Assembly (NCBI RefSeq): GCF_047948215.1
Contig: NC_134455.1
Span: 162,980,575-163,044,574, forward strand
From: Lycorma delicatula
Taxonomy: Eukaryota > Arthropoda > Insecta > Hemiptera > Fulgoridae
Direction of reading: 5' to 3'
DNA length: 64,000 nucleotides
Positions within the stretch are counted from its first letter, which is position 1. Each line of letters begins with the position of its first letter. A program made the position numbers and the translations under genes. Shown piece after piece: positions 37,266-49,908 of the stretch. The notes below the pieces were generated by a model that saw only the letters and a list, made by a program, of their open reading frames with translations, was not told the DNA's origin and searched no databases.

Positions 37266-39809
37266 GTCACCAATTCAGAAAATAAAAAACAAAATATTTC
37301 AACTGTTACTCTCAAAAAGATGTTTTAGAATAAAAAAAATAAAACAGCAACCATAAAAACAGTCCAGCAACTGGCCTTCTTCTATTTCTTCGCAGTCCAA
37401 CCACTACACACACATTGTATTGTTAACAAATATTTTCAACAATTAAGAAAAACCTAATTCCTTTTGTAAGATTTTTTTTCAGAAAATTAAAATTAAATTA
37501 TACGTTTTTAATTAAGGTTTTTCATTTTCACATTAAAAAAAAATATTTTTAAAAATGCATAATATGCGGTATTTCTTTATCGTTCAAGGAATATAAAACA
37601 CCTGATAATACCGACAAAATACCGCAATATTAGTGTATTATATCAACATAATTGAAAAAAAGAATAATTTTTGCAGATTATAAAAATAAATCCATGCTGG
37701 TTTAAGATATTGCTTTTAACTTATATAAGTATTTCTGAACGTCAGACAAAAAATGAATAGATGCAACCTTTGTACCTCTACACATTTGAAGCATATGTTT
37801 TTGAACATTTTATTAATTTAAGAAATTATTAATTATTTTTCTCTTCTGAGGATACAGTTACGATTAATTCTATAAATTATAAAATAATTTACTGAAATTC
37901 TTTTAGTTCTATTCAAGAATAAGTATTTTTGTTTACAGGACTATATATTTTTATTGACGGTAGGCCTACAAAGAAGTAGACAAAAAATAATGTTACAGTT
38001 TACTGGAAAAAAGAAGGTAACACTTTTTGATCCATAAAATTGTAATTAGGTAATTAAGTGTCCGATATTAAGTTTTACCACGGGTGAACCAGGATTACAC
38101 CAATTTATTGTTATAAATAGAAATTGATAACCGGCATTCAAAAATAAAAGCTGAAGTAGATTTGTTTTCAGATCCTTTTATTTCTGGATAAATCTGAAAT
38201 ATAGTAAATCATACATCGCAATATTATATTAATTTGTTGAAAATCTCGTTGAGGAAAGCTGCTTTCAGTATCTGTTAATTCACAAAATAATAAAACTATA
38301 AATTCTGCAATGAAAAATTGAAGTTTGATACAAAATTTTGTTTAATAAACCTAAACTTAAGAGTTCAATCGTACCAACCAACTGCTAAATGGTAGCTGTT
38401 CATAAGTCAATAATCATCTAGTTTTTATACCTATTTAAATATTTAAAACTGATTTTATCAACCCGCTGATGTAGAAGTTTCATATGCGGCTAAACAGAAA
38501 TATTAAAAATATTGTGAAATATTGATCATCTTAGACCAGACTAATTTAATAAAGGTGTTCAATACAATGATGGCATTTGCCTAATTAAAGAACCATAAGA
38601 TATACGAAAAGCTGATATAGTAAATTTAGGTTATAATCACCTGAAACACTAGGTATTTAGCAAGATATTTTGCAAGAAAGACGTGGAAAAATTTTTCCGA
38701 TCAACAATAGCTGAAGACATAAAAAATATGCCTTTTTTCCTAACACGTTTAACTTATAAATAACAAGTATGAAAAAAGATTTCAGTTTTATTGCCACGGA
38801 ATTAAGTGTTGATCATATTTCAATTAAGCTACTTTTAAACTTAATTTTTTCCATGTTATTCTCTCCATTATTTGAAAAAAAAATTGAGTAATTGTTCCGC
38901 CGAGGCGGAAGTTACGAATACAAAACCCTTTATCATTTTTAAAGGTTAGAGTGTGATTGATATTATTATAATTTACTACTTACAAAAAGTTTCATACTTT
39001 TAATTCACTTAAAAAATACCGATATTATTGACCTCACAACTGTGATTATTACAATTTTAACTTAGCTGTTATTTTGAGTTCAGCTCAATTCAAACTGATT
39101 AAGTACGAACGGATGTGTGAAGGCGGTAAATTTTAAAGGGAAGATAACCAAACGCCAAATTTTTGTACGTTAAACAGTAAATTCCAGGAATTAAGGAGTC
39201 AATCTTACATACTAGAAAAACTTATTATGATATTTTATCACTGTACTTTTTACTTTACGTGGGCAGATAGATTCCATTATCATTTAGAACAATTTGTTTT
39301 TAGTTTCCCGGTTACAGCGATATACTATGCTATAGGAGCTATAGCTATAACTAGAAAGTATATAGTTCAATAGAAAATTGGTCTTTTTTTTATCGATTTT
39401 GTGTCTTCAAGAAACATTTTAAAAAATTAACAAAAAATAGATTTAAACAATCTCCGAGAAAAGTTTTTTATTCCAATACTTCCAAATTCAAAAAATCTAT
39501 GTCAGATGGATGTTTGTGCGTATGTACGTATGTTAACCTGTGTTTGATCATATGACTCTGCATCACGTTGACCGATTTTCTTGAAACTTGATAGACAGTT
39601 ACTACCTCTTGGGGAAAGATTTTATTAATTTTTTTACAAAAACTGGCAGTGACGTAAAGAAAGAATTTGGAGGATGTGGCAGTACTACAGGAATCCTGAG
39701 GACGGAACTGCTCTTAACAGGTCTGTCTGCAACTTAAGAGGTAGTTAAAGAAAGTCAGAAATCAAACATTTAGAGACTATGACGAAGGGTTATCACCCCC
39801 TCTTTTTTT
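37266..39809. other. Upstream of the host gene, probable promoter region then unknown repeat-like DNA
   Basis: This should hold the 5' UTR and promoter of the minus-strand gene, but I see no clear TATA box or initiator. A small hairpin TTCCGCC, ga, GGCGGAA lies at 38895-38910. From about 39440 the base composition changes (CATATGACTCTGCATCACG, near 39549). That stretch looks like an interspersed repeat of unknown type running to the LINE edge. Confidence 0.4.
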
Positions 39810-40295
39810 TAAAGAGGTGAGGAACCCCATTTACGGGCGCCTAGACAGTGTCGGGCTCGCTAACAGGTTCCGCAAGATGTTGTTAAATGCGTATGTGTTC
39901 CTGCGCACTACGACTAAACCTCCACTCCTGGCTACCCACCCTTCCTGGTACAACAGTTGGTGTGCATTACTTCAGGAAGAGGAAAATTCGCCCTCACACA
40001 CATTCAGACCACAGTCAACAGAAACTGACCTCACCCACCCACAAGGTACCTCACATCAGACTAAAATCACACCACACACTTCACGACGTACAATCATTAC
40101 TCCAAAATACATACCTCACGCCGCACACTCCACACATCACATCACATCAATCAGTCACATCCAATCACATAAATAAACACCTCACAGGCAATTGAACATA
40201 CAGTATACTTACCTCACAGGTCACCATCGGACGCGGGAGCGGAATGCTCACGGCGTCATCGCACCCAGGCGATCCCCACACGTACGGGGAACCTC

Positions 40296-43272
40296 CTAAG
40301 CTCTCAGCCGTGCGCCTGTCCGTATCCACATCCTCCGACGACCTCTTCTTTGCCTACGATTTTCCTCGATAGTACGTAATTTCGTCATTACCGCTCTTGC
40401 AAATCCGGAAACGGCAGACCAGTATTCTTCACCATACAGAATAATCCACACTAGTTCCTTTGGTTCAAACATTACGTCTCTTCCAATGGCATCCATCATC
40501 TCCTCTCTTTCTGTGTTAAAACGAGGATAACAAAAGAACACATGGAACGCCGACTCCTCAACCTCACAGTCGTGGCATCCATCCGAGTAATCCAACCCAA
40601 AACGGAATAGATATTTTCTAAAAACCCATGGCCCGCCAGCAACCGAGTTAAATTAAAATCCAGCGAGCCATGGGTTTTTCTGGACCATCTTCCAACATTC
40701 TTTATTACTCTATAGGTCCACCTGCTCTTCTCACATTCGTCCCACTTTCTTGTCATGCCCTCATTAACTCCTCCGTGATCGCCTCTCTCTTCTCAGTGAT
40801 TCAAGGTACCAAGTTCTCGTAGCCTTCTCCTGTGTGCAATCGCTAAGTCTACGGAAAACACCTACGGAAAGCACCCCTCCGCAGCCTTCAGAGAAACGGT
40901 ACTGTAGGTTGTTGCAATCCGGAGGCAACACCTCCGATGTAAGGCTTCAATCCTCCCTCTGTACTTTCTGTACCGCACCACGTCTGCCCAGATTTCTGCA
41001 CTGTATAACAGCGTGCTATACTTACTCCTGTAAGTAACATCCTCCGCAGTTGCCCCGGACCCCCACAGTTAGGTAGAATTCCTGCTATGTGACGCATGAC
41101 TCTCTCCGTCTTTTCAGCAGCTTCAATGGCGTGCCGTCAAATCTCAGCGGGACTCAATCCATACGCCTAGATATTTTATTGAATTCTTTGACTCTATTCT
41201 TCTCCCATTCACCTCGACTGACAATACGCTTGGCAAAGGATATAACAAAAAACTCGATTTTTCCGGCGCCAAACTGAGTCCCGCCTCAGCCATCCAAGCT
41301 CCAACTGCAGTGTAGGGTCCCTGATTTTGCTGGTGGTCTCCATCCGGGTATCGGCTTCTATGACAAGTGCTACGTCGTCTGCAAATCCAATTATCGTTGC
41401 TTTAGGGGGTAGTGGATCGCTAAAAACGCCATCATAAGTAATATTCCAGAGGTTTGATCCGAGGACCGACCCCTGAGGAACACCCCTGTCGACCATCCGT
41501 TCAATCACACCACTGTCCACCTCACATAAGAATCTTCTACCTACAAGATACGAAAAAATAATTCGCACTAAATATTGCGGTACGCGAAATCCCTGCAGCG
41601 CACCCCTGATCGCAGCATGAGTTACACTATTAAACGCATTACGCACATCAAGTGCGGTCAGGACACACATCCTTCCTTTGCAGTATTGGTGACTCAATGG
41701 TGCTCTCAGCTAAGCTCCGTACTTTCGTCACAGCATCTAAAGCAGACCTGCCGGTTCTGAAGCCGTATTGATTGCCGTGAAGCCCCCCAGCTTCCTTCAC
41801 GGCGCAGGCGAGCCGTTGTATTATTCTTTCCAATATTTTCGCCAACGTATCAATTGATAACGGACGGTAGGACGACGGGAGCGCCAAAAATCTCCCCCCG
41901 GCTTTGGTATCAGACGAGCCGCTGCCGCTTCCACGTCGTAGGAAAAACGCCCTCCCTCAAACATGCATTACATACCCCTAAAAATATCTCAGGCTCAGCT
42001 ACAATCGCCGCTTTGACAACCGCATTTGGTAGGCGGTCAGGACCAGGTGCCTTCTCCAAGGGAACTTGCTGTGCGGCTGCCTTAAGTTCCTCCACTGCGA
42101 ACAACGGTATTGTCCCTGTATCCATTTCCTCACGCTCCAGTGCAACATCCCCAACGGGAAAAAGCTTCTCGATTATTCTTGGCACATCTGAGGAATCGCG
42201 GGTAACTGGGAACCTCGCTTTCAGCACCTTCTTAACTAACAAACTGTATGGTTTCCTCCAGGGATCCTACTCTATCTTTTGAAGTAAGGAATTCCAATAT
42301 TCTCTCTTCTTAGTTTTAATCATCCTGAACAGTCCTTCTTCTTTTCCTTGTATACAGCCATGTATAAACCCTAGCTGAGCTGTAGTGCGTTTCACAGACG
42401 CCCACCTAGCCGATAAGCACTCCCTACGTTTATGCGCAATTTCGACCGTCCACCAGTAAACTGGCGGGTGGCCTCTCCTGATATATTTTCTAAGGAGCTG
42501 CCTCTCACACACACTTACCACTGAGTCAGCTAAATAATCGGTTTTGTTTTCAGGGTTACGTGCCTCGTGTACTATCCAAAAATTCAGGCTCTTGACAAAG
42601 GCAGTCAAGCCCCTACCTTTAACACTACAGCCTACCAAAGCAAACGTATCACCTCCGCCGTATCCCGTTTCGGTTATCGTCATGGTTATCACCGAGTGGC
42701 CGCTAGCGGTATACCCGCTCCAGACCCGCCAGTCCCCCATTCTAGCCACCAACAATGAAGTTGCAAAGGTTACATCAATAACTGAGCCAGATGCTCCCCT
42801 TCTGTAAGTGAATTCACATTCAACATTTAAGGACACCATATCAAGTTGAGCACTGATTTCCATCAGGAGTCTGCGTCTATTGTCTGTCCTGGCAGACCCC
42901 CAGGACGTCGACAAGGCGTTACAATCACCTGCCAACAACACCGGCTGATTAGCAACAACATCCCTCGAAAGAGTGGTCAGGATGTCTCTATAACACTCAA
43001 GACTGATATTGGTGGAAAGGTAGCAAGAGAAATAATATACCCCACCAACCCTCGCCGTCACATAACCACTCCCAGGAACACATCCCGGACGGAAAGGGGA
43101 CTACACGGCCAAATGGCCGACTCCCATCTTCGGATATAACCATCCCCGGCAGCGCTCGGAAGGTGTAAAGCTCGGAAATAAGCGCGAGATCTGCACCCAT
43201 CTCCGACACATTCCTCTACATCATATCAATTGCAAGAATCGAATGGCTTAAGTTGACTTGAACTAACTTCAT
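40296..43272 (-). pseudogene. R1-type ORF2 pseudogene (endonuclease, RT, zinc knuckle)
   Basis: It starts MKLVQVNLSHSILAIDMM at 43272 and meets an in-frame TAG directly after. The endonuclease continues with EMGADLALISELY and GDCNALSTSWGS (expected DFNA, Asp kept), then SGSVIDVTF, with one frame change near 43090-43060. The RT shows EKAPGPDRLPN, SSYRPLSIDTLAKILERI, LDVRNAFNSV (motif A), DRGVPQGSVLG (motif B) and GFADDVALVI (motif C). The C-terminal knuckle C-HDC-x8-H-x3-C lies near 40580-40540. At least five frame breaks separate the pieces, so it is inactive. Motif set and order fit R1 rather than I or Jockey; no RNase H is present. Confidence 0.85.
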
Positions 43273-43466
43273 TGTCGTGCTGTTTCCTGTCCGGTCCTCC
43301 TCCAGCTTCCACTTACATCCCAACCCCGTAGGGGAAGACACCCTCCTTGTGACGCCGATCACCAAACCCCTCCCCGTTCCTAGCCCTGATGGGGTTTAAC
43401 GAAAGTCGTCTTTCGCTCTCTAACTTATTATATCTGATAGTAATAAGCCAGGCCTTGTTGGAATGC

Positions 43467-43488
43467 CACCGATGCAAATGCATCGGTG
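43467..43488. repeat. Perfect inverted repeat, 10-bp arms, 2-nt spacer
   Basis: CACCGATGCA, spacer aa, TGCATCGGTG, within the 5' part of the R1-like element. Confidence 0.95.
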
Positions 43489-43527
43489 ATTTTAAACTCA
43501 CCTTTTGCCTTCGCTGTAGGCCGCATC

Positions 43528-43686
43528 TGAAACATCTTGAATGTCCTACACCGTTTCTCTCCAAACTAGCTAACCGAGTTCGCGGAAGCACGAACCCGGC
43601 GCCTAATTCTACATTTTACAGAGCCAATTTCATAATTTTTTCATAATAATTGAGGCAATAGAATAATAACATACCACCAAAAATGT
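43528..43686. repeat. 159-bp direct repeat, copy A
   Basis: It begins tgaaacatcttgaatg and ends accaccaaaaatgt. Copy B at 45857-46015 has the same length and only a few differences. Copy A is at the upstream edge of the R1-like element; copy B begins exactly at the inner end of the left arm of the 1.95-kb inverted repeat. Confidence 0.93.
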
Positions 43687-43908
43687 GTAAGATTTTAAAT
43701 TCAAACCAAATCTCCACCAGATCGGTTGATTTCGATCATCCATTTTTGTTTTTTAGAGAAGTTCCTCTGATAGGCCGTTGTAAATGTTTCCTCATAACTC
43801 AAGAAATAGATTTTCAAACGAAAAGTTGAATTGTTTACAAGCACGATTTGAAGATATCTTTTGTTTTTTATCGGCATCATTGTTTTGATTGGCTTGATAT
43901 CACTTGAA

Positions 43909-45861
43909 TATACACAGGAAATTTACTAAATTTCAAGATTAATAAGACAACTTTGGATAGAAAAATACGTAATACAAGTTTTGCATTCCAGAGAATCTTA
44001 TCTCACGTTCCATAGCATTCTCTTTACGTAATCATTTCTCAGCATTTTTCCTTAGAAGATTAATTCACCTCACAAGCTCGAAGTTTTTGCTTAGGAGTAT
44101 GGTATGACACGTTTACAGCATATGAAAAATTCCAAGACTGAATTACAATCCAGAACCTTTCAGATGATCGAATTAATTTTTTTTATAAGTTTTATCGAGT
44201 CAGATTTTTAACACTTCTGATATTTTTTTCACACGGATTACGTTTTTGTGGGTATCATATTTTTGTTTCTGTGTATGTATCATATTTTCAAACAGAAACC
44301 CTCTTAAAGAAAACCACTGTAATAAAAATTAGCATAAAAATGTTCTGAGATCTCTGATATGAGTCCGGAAATAGTTCTTGTTAAATCTTTGTTAAAAATT
44401 AAATGTGTGTTCTGTGTGGATGTGTATGCATGTATGTGTTAGTTCTGCATGGTGAATTATCGTTTGTTACTCCGGATATCAGGTGTTATAAATTATCCGG
44501 AATGGAAACCTCAGTCAGAATTCTATTTGTATGTAACAAAAGTTTTCACATTTTTAGGTCAAAACAAAAACGTTAAAAAAAATTCATGGTATCTCTGTTT
44601 TTAAAGATGAGTAACCGCCAGCCTTCTGATAAAAATAGATAATTGCCTTAAGCCTGATAATATCCTATTTACAGAAAAATAATGATATTGGTAAGTTGAA
44701 ACAATAAAACTTCAAAGATATTCAATAAATCTTTTTCAAAAACTCGTCTGCTGTATTTCAGATATAAGTTAATAAGATAAAAAACAATATATTCGTAGAA
44801 ATTAAATTTTTCAGAAGTGTAAACCCCTCTCTCCTTTAAGACAGAGGAATTATACCAGTTTAATTTAAAGATATAAATTATACCAATTGATCCATTGTTT
44901 TTTTTTTTTGTTGACAAAATATAATTATAAATAAATATATATGTAATTTTATTTTTCCAAAAACTATACAACAGTAAATAGAGAAGGTACATTTATTTTC
45001 TTTTTCTATTTCTGTTTTTACATGTAAACTCTGTAACCGATTAGGAAAGTACTACCAAAAGAATCAGAAACACCTTCCTTCAGACCCATCAGCGTAAATC
45101 ACCTAATCTGGTTTTACGGGACAAACAAATTATAAAATGCCTGTTGAAACACAAAGTTATTAGAATTAGTTTTATTGTTGCTAGTTGACGAAGTTATAAA
45201 ATGGACGCTAGGTTCGAATACTTATAGGAGTTGTTAAGTCGGGACATTGGTTAAATCAATTCTGGTTTTGTTAAATCATTAAGCCAACTTCTGGAAACAA
45301 TATCATAAAGAGGATGTTGAAGTTACACCTTTATACTATGTTTAATTCATTGTTAGTTGATCCCGTCGTTACCGTAGAAAACGCTCATCACTTTCTGCTA
45401 AATAGAATACTATTTAGTTATTGAATGTAACGAGTAGAAGAAAGGTGCTGGGAATCCAGTGTTCTAAGAATCGTTCGTTGGACAGAGGAGTAAACCTCTA
45501 GATTTGTAAAATGTAAGCATACATCCAACCGCTTTTACCAACAACGCGTAACATAAATAAATAAATAAAATAATTTTGAACCCTGTTCAATGCACATTAA
45601 GCGTTGTTAGAATAAAGACAAAAATTGCTGAGATTTCATGTTCATGCAGTAATTTACGCGTTTCTTATTCATTCGTAAAAATAACACATACTTCTTTCCA
45701 ATAACTGGTAATTAAAACACGATTTTCTCGCCTTACTTTCTAATAATCAAATCTTAATTCTTAATTAAACGCTCAGCAATCACCATTGAGCGTAATTATA
45801 CACAAATAGCGAAATCATCTACATATAACGAGACTTCTAACAATGACATTTGTTGATGAAA
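43909..45861 (+). repeat. Left arm of a 1.95-kb inverted repeat
   Basis: The arm runs from tatacacaggaaatttac to acatttgttgatgaaa. It is matched in reverse complement by 49909-51861. Both arms are 1953 bp. I found only a few substitutions (for example near 44093 and 44204) and compensating one-base length changes in homopolymers. There is no convincing long coding sequence; the 107-codon open frame at 44992-44669 is Lys/Ile/Tyr-rich and looks like chance. Confidence 0.95.
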
Positions 45862-46015
45862 CATCTTGAATGTTCTACACCGTTTCCCTCCAAACTAGCT
45901 AACCGAGTTTGCGGAAGCACGAACCCGGCGCCTAGTTCTACATTTTACAGAGCCAATTTCATAATTTTTGCATAATAATTGAGGCAATAGAATAATAACA
46001 TACCACCAAAAATGT
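45857..46015. repeat. 159-bp direct repeat, copy B
   Basis: Partner of copy A. It abuts the inner end of the left arm and continues into unrelated sequence (tattcgccacaacgag). Confidence 0.93.
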
Positions 46016-46199
46016 TATTCGCCACAACGAGATTTAGACCTAGTTCCCTTAGTGAACTCAACTTTCAGTTCATACCCCTGACTTAGTTTTATTTATGGAC
46101 TCCGGTCTGGTCTGCCAGGGAGAGGTGGACAGACCTCCTACTCCCACTCAGCTCCATCGCAGAGTCCCGCGTGAAATTTACTTTCACTACTACCATCGT

Positions 46200-46376
46200 C
46201 GAGTTGCCGTTACACTTCACGGCTGCTTGGGATCCATGCCCTCAGCAGTGCAGTCACCACCCCGCCGACAGAGATGTTTGCTAAAAAAAAAAACTGCCCT
46301 CGACAAAACGACGCTACACCTTACGGCTGCATGGTAACGCATACCCTCGACAATTCAGTCGTCGTTCTGCCGACAG
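46200..46376. repeat. Two diverged units of about 75 bp
   Basis: 46200-46271 and 46301-46376 share a frame of cttcacggctgc / ccttacggctgc, an atgccctc / ataccctc block and an end gccgacag. They are divergent tandem units between the direct repeat and the RTE-like fragment. Possibly LINE untranslated repeats, but I could not assign them. Confidence 0.6.
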
Positions 46377-46439
46377 CTAACATTCAATGTTAATTACCAC
46401 AATTTCTAGCTAACCGTGGCTTGATGTCAATACGATTAC

Positions 46440-47290
46440 CACCGGCCTATCAACTACCCCGTCACTTGGTTCCAGTATGGTTTCCGCTCTTGTTTCAGGC
46501 GACAGCGGATCTCCTTATTGAGTTGTCAATATTGTTCAAAGTTTAACAGCTTAACTCGTTTCCGTTGATCTACCATTTTGAGACACTGATCAGATATCCA
46601 TGGTTGCACTCAATGTCTGGTGGTTGAACACATAGCCTTTGAACAGTGCAGGAGAGCATCTGAAATTTGCCTTTCTTCAATGTCAACATCTGAAGTTTGG
46701 GCCAATGCTGCAACACGGTTGGATAGCGCTAGTTGGAATTCTTCCTTGAGGACTGGGTCCCACAGACATTTCCAGTCTAGCCAAACTGATAGTCGTAATT
46801 CGCAGTTGGCTCTTCGTAGTCGGAGTTTCATCATTGCACGCACAAGGTAGTGGTCTGACCCCCAAGTCAGGTTCACGCATCGCACGGACGTCCTTAAAGT
46901 GATGATCGGAATCGGCAGTTATTCAGGATGTAGTCTAATACAGCAGCCTTCGCCAGCCGGGTTTCGCCATGTAAGGTGATGTTTCTGAGGAAGCTGGAAG
47001 TGGCTGTTTCCAACAATCAGGTTATTGGTCTTGGAAAAGGACAGGAGACGCAGTCCATTGTCGTTTACAACATGTCCAAAGTGACCCATTGTTCGTTCCC
47101 AACCAGTTCGATCAGCACCAATACGGGCATTGAAATCGCCGGTAAGGAGGATCACATCAGGGTGTGGAATGGAATCCAACACACTGAACGAAAAATGAAT
47201 GTTGGAGCTGAACGTAGAATTGCCAGACGATCGGATGTTGGCTGAAATGCGATCACGTTCTGGATCGCAGATTTGGCCACCATATTATTT
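46440..47290 (-). pseudogene. RTE-like LINE endonuclease fragment
   Basis: Reading from 47290 down: VIAFQPTSDRLAIL, then LLTGDFNARIGADRTGWERT (catalytic GDFNA, near 47140), GNSHFQLPQKHHLTWRNPAG, then a frame change to GSDHYLVRAMMKLRLRR (catalytic SDH, near 46855). EFQLALSNRVAALA and PWISDQCLKMVDQRKRVKLL follow. GDFNA and SDH identify an AP-like endonuclease, and HLTWRNPAG with SDHYLV is typical of RTE-type and craniofacial development protein 2-like copies. There are frame changes and a stop, and RT is missing on the downstream side, so this is a truncated remnant inside the inverted repeat. Confidence 0.8.
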
Positions 47291-48125
47291 TATGCAGTAA
47301 TGTTTTCACAAATCCACTACTTAACTTATTATGTGATAAGACGTTTTTATTTTTGTTTGAGTTTACGTATATTATTAAAAAAGAAAATATTTTATTTACA
47401 AAATACAACTGCCGATATCATCATAGTTTTCTGATGCGTTCGTTGTCAAATACCAATGTTATATCAGATATTCTAACTGTGCCTTCACTATGTCACTCAC
47501 CATTATAAACGTAGCAATAACAACATAAAAAAGTACTTACCCGCATCGTCATTAGCTATCCTCCAAAATAATATGAACTAACGGACAGCTTCTCGATCTT
47601 AACTGTGATTTTAAAATACAGTTTTTTTTCAGTTTGTTCTATAAATAATATTACAAAAAGTAGATTTGAGATTTAATCTTGACTACATCCTTCTCCTATT
47701 CTGTCTTGCGGTTACAAAGTTTTAATAAACTTTAAATTAAATGTTCGGCCAAAAAACTGAGAAATCTTTTGGTAAAAAAAGATTTCATACTGATTTATCT
47801 TTAAAAAAAATACATAAACAAAAGAAAAAGGATATTTCACAGCTTTCAATTTTTCTCTTAAAAATTTTTGGTGATATGAATAATATTAAATAAATTGCAA
47901 AAAATTTGGGAAGAAACAATTTTAATGAAAATTTTAAAAATTGAATATTTCAAAAGTTAATTCAATACTTTTGCAAGCATAATGAAAATTTTTATTTCTA
48001 GGATCATTTAGCCAAAAAAAAAGGTATTGTTTAAGGTAAAAAGGTTCTAGGTATTGTATAAATAAAAAAAAATAGATAATATATATATATATTATTATCA
48101 TTATTATTATGCTTTTACGGCCAAC
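47291..48125. other. AT-rich spacer between two LINE fragments
   Basis: No coding pattern. A TA run with ATT units lies at about 48078-48108. Confidence 0.5.
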
Positions 48126-49165
48126 ATGGGACCACTTACGTCGATTTTAGTTAGAGCTTTTCTGAGAAAAGCGTGTTATTTTAGTCTTCCAAACTGCCCA
48201 GTATTTATTCATCCGTTTAGATCTTGCTTTCTTTTCTTCATCTGTAAACACCCTCTTCGTTGTATTTTGTCGTTTGTCTGTCTTTTGTTTAAATCTAATG
48301 TTTTTGTCTTTTAGCTTTGTAATTTTTCCAGTTTTATTCTGTAGGTCAGTCAGGGAAATTCCCAATTCTTTCATATCTTCTCTAATTTCTTTGATCCATC
48401 CTACTTCCCAAAGAAAGAAATTATTTTTTTCCGAATAGTATCAGTAAGGCTCTATTTCTCGATACACCACCTCATTTGGCACAATCCACCATTGGCCTTC
48501 TTTTTGGTGTTTTCTATTGATAAACGTTCTGACAATTCTCCTCTCTATTTTCAGAATTTTATCAATTCGGTTTTTCTGAGTGATTTTGAAAAGGCTCTCG
48601 CTTCCGTAGGTGACTTCTGGCTGAACTACAGTTTTATAATTTTAAGTTTTGTTTTAGTCGAAAGGCATTTTTTGTTATATGTTGACCAAGTTAATTTTTG
48701 GGATTTAATCATTTTATTTATCCTGTTTTGCCATGTCACTTTTTCATTTAAATTACAAGTTATTATTTCCCCATGATATTTAAATTGTTTTACTATTTTA
48801 ATTTTCTGATTGTTTACCGTAATGTGCTCTATTACCAGACGATCTATGGCCATTAGTTCAGTTTTTTCGAAAGAGATATGAAGCCAGATTTGTGCTAGGT
48901 TTTGAAGGCTCATGATTTGTGTTTTGGCTTCTTGAATATTATTTGCTAAAAGGGCGCGAGGTCATCTGCAAATCCCAGGCAATTTAGTGTGATGGAGTTT
49001 TTCTTAGTACCCATTTTTATATTTTTGGGATTTATTTCATACCATTTTCTCATGGCAAATTCGAGGGCGCAGTTAAAAAGGAGTGGTGAGAGGCCGTCTC
49101 CTCGCGTCAATCCAGTTTTTATGGAGAAGGGTCGAGAGAGTTCACCTCTGAATTTCAGTCCGGAC
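48126..49165 (-). pseudogene. LINE reverse-transcriptase C-terminal fragment
   Basis: Reading from 49165 down: KFRGELSRPFSIK, GLTRGDGLSPLLFNCALEFA (motif B) and CLGFADDL (motif C, near 48970). A one-base frame change leads to MSLQNLAQIWLHISFEKTEL, YHGEIITCNLNEKVTWQNRI and PEVTYGSESLFKI (near 48610). More frame changes lead to the basic tail MKELGISLTDLQNKTGKITK and NKYWAVWK. This is the palm, thumb and tail of a non-LTR RT. It is a different element from the endonuclease fragment at 46440-47290, because on the minus strand the RT lies upstream of that endonuclease. Several frame breaks make it inactive. Confidence 0.78.
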
Positions 49166-49178
49166 TGGGTATTGGTTT

Positions 49179-49219
<41 letters not shown>
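49179..49219. repeat. (AT)n microsatellite
   Basis: About 20 AT units directly upstream of the RT fragment on its own strand. Confidence 0.93.
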
Positions 49220-49222
<3 letters not shown>

Positions 49223-49908
49223 TATTATTTTTTTTTTCATTTAAAACTTTTTTCTAGTTCAAAAAACTGTCTGCTGTGTGCTATACTCGTATAATGCACT
49301 TAAAACGTCTGTAATATACTGTGATAAATGGGTGCAAAGTAACGTTTAATTTTATCACGAACCTAAAAATCTCTAAACAATTACGTAATAATTAACATTA
49401 GGTATGTTGGCAACTTACTGCATACAATAGTTTGAATAAAATATTTCATTGAAAATTGCTTAGGGGTTAAAATAAGCAGCTCGTTGCATGAATTTTTATC
49501 CCATCAAATTTTTCTACAAAAAGCTGCAGAAAAGATTGTATATGACTACACTTGACTATAAATATTTATATTACTATATTTGATTAAAACAGGTATTTCT
49601 TATAAGTCAAGTAAATAATATTAACCTTTAAATAATCATCACTTTTTTTTTATGAATTTTGAGCAGAACTATCAGTTTTGGTCTTAGAGGAACAAACAAA
49701 AAGAAGACTGAATAAATTTGGTATTTTATTTTTCACAGACTCTTAATTTCGAAGAAAAATATAAAAAAGACGTTGTTAAAAGTCTTCCTTAAAAGTATGT
49801 GAGAAAGAGAAATTTCTAAATTATCGTAGTCCTTGTTTGAGCAATATATCAGACTATTTATTCTAGAAATGATCTAACATAAGACAATTTTCTGTGAAAT
49901 ATTATTTC

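Larger units (their letters stand above)
39810..43686 (-). mobile_element. R1-clade LINE, decayed
   Basis: This GC-richer block holds, on the minus strand, the end of an ORF1-like region (43591-43313, weak), then an AP endonuclease, reverse transcriptase and C-terminal zinc knuckle in the order of R1-clade non-LTR elements. The 3' untranslated part appears to run to about 39810 and contains a run of cacatcacatcacatcaatc-like simple repeats. No poly(A) or target-site duplication was identified, so the exact ends are inferred. Confidence 0.78.

Noticed and set aside
40620..40679. Inverted repeat with 13-bp arms (AAAAACCCATGGC) in the R1 RT
   Set aside because: Both arms fall on natural THG and GHG-F codons of the protein, so most of the match may come from coding similarity, not a structural event.
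42544..43139. Plus-strand open frames of 63-97 codons
   Set aside because: Antisense shadows of the R1 endonuclease.
44669..44992. 107-codon open frame in the inverted-repeat arm (also mirrored in the right arm)
   Set aside because: Composition is Lys/Ile/Tyr/Asn-rich, as expected of random AT-rich DNA, and no motif is present.
48989..49294. 101-codon plus-strand open frame
   Set aside because: It is antisense to the RT fragment and its second half is a translated TA microsatellite.
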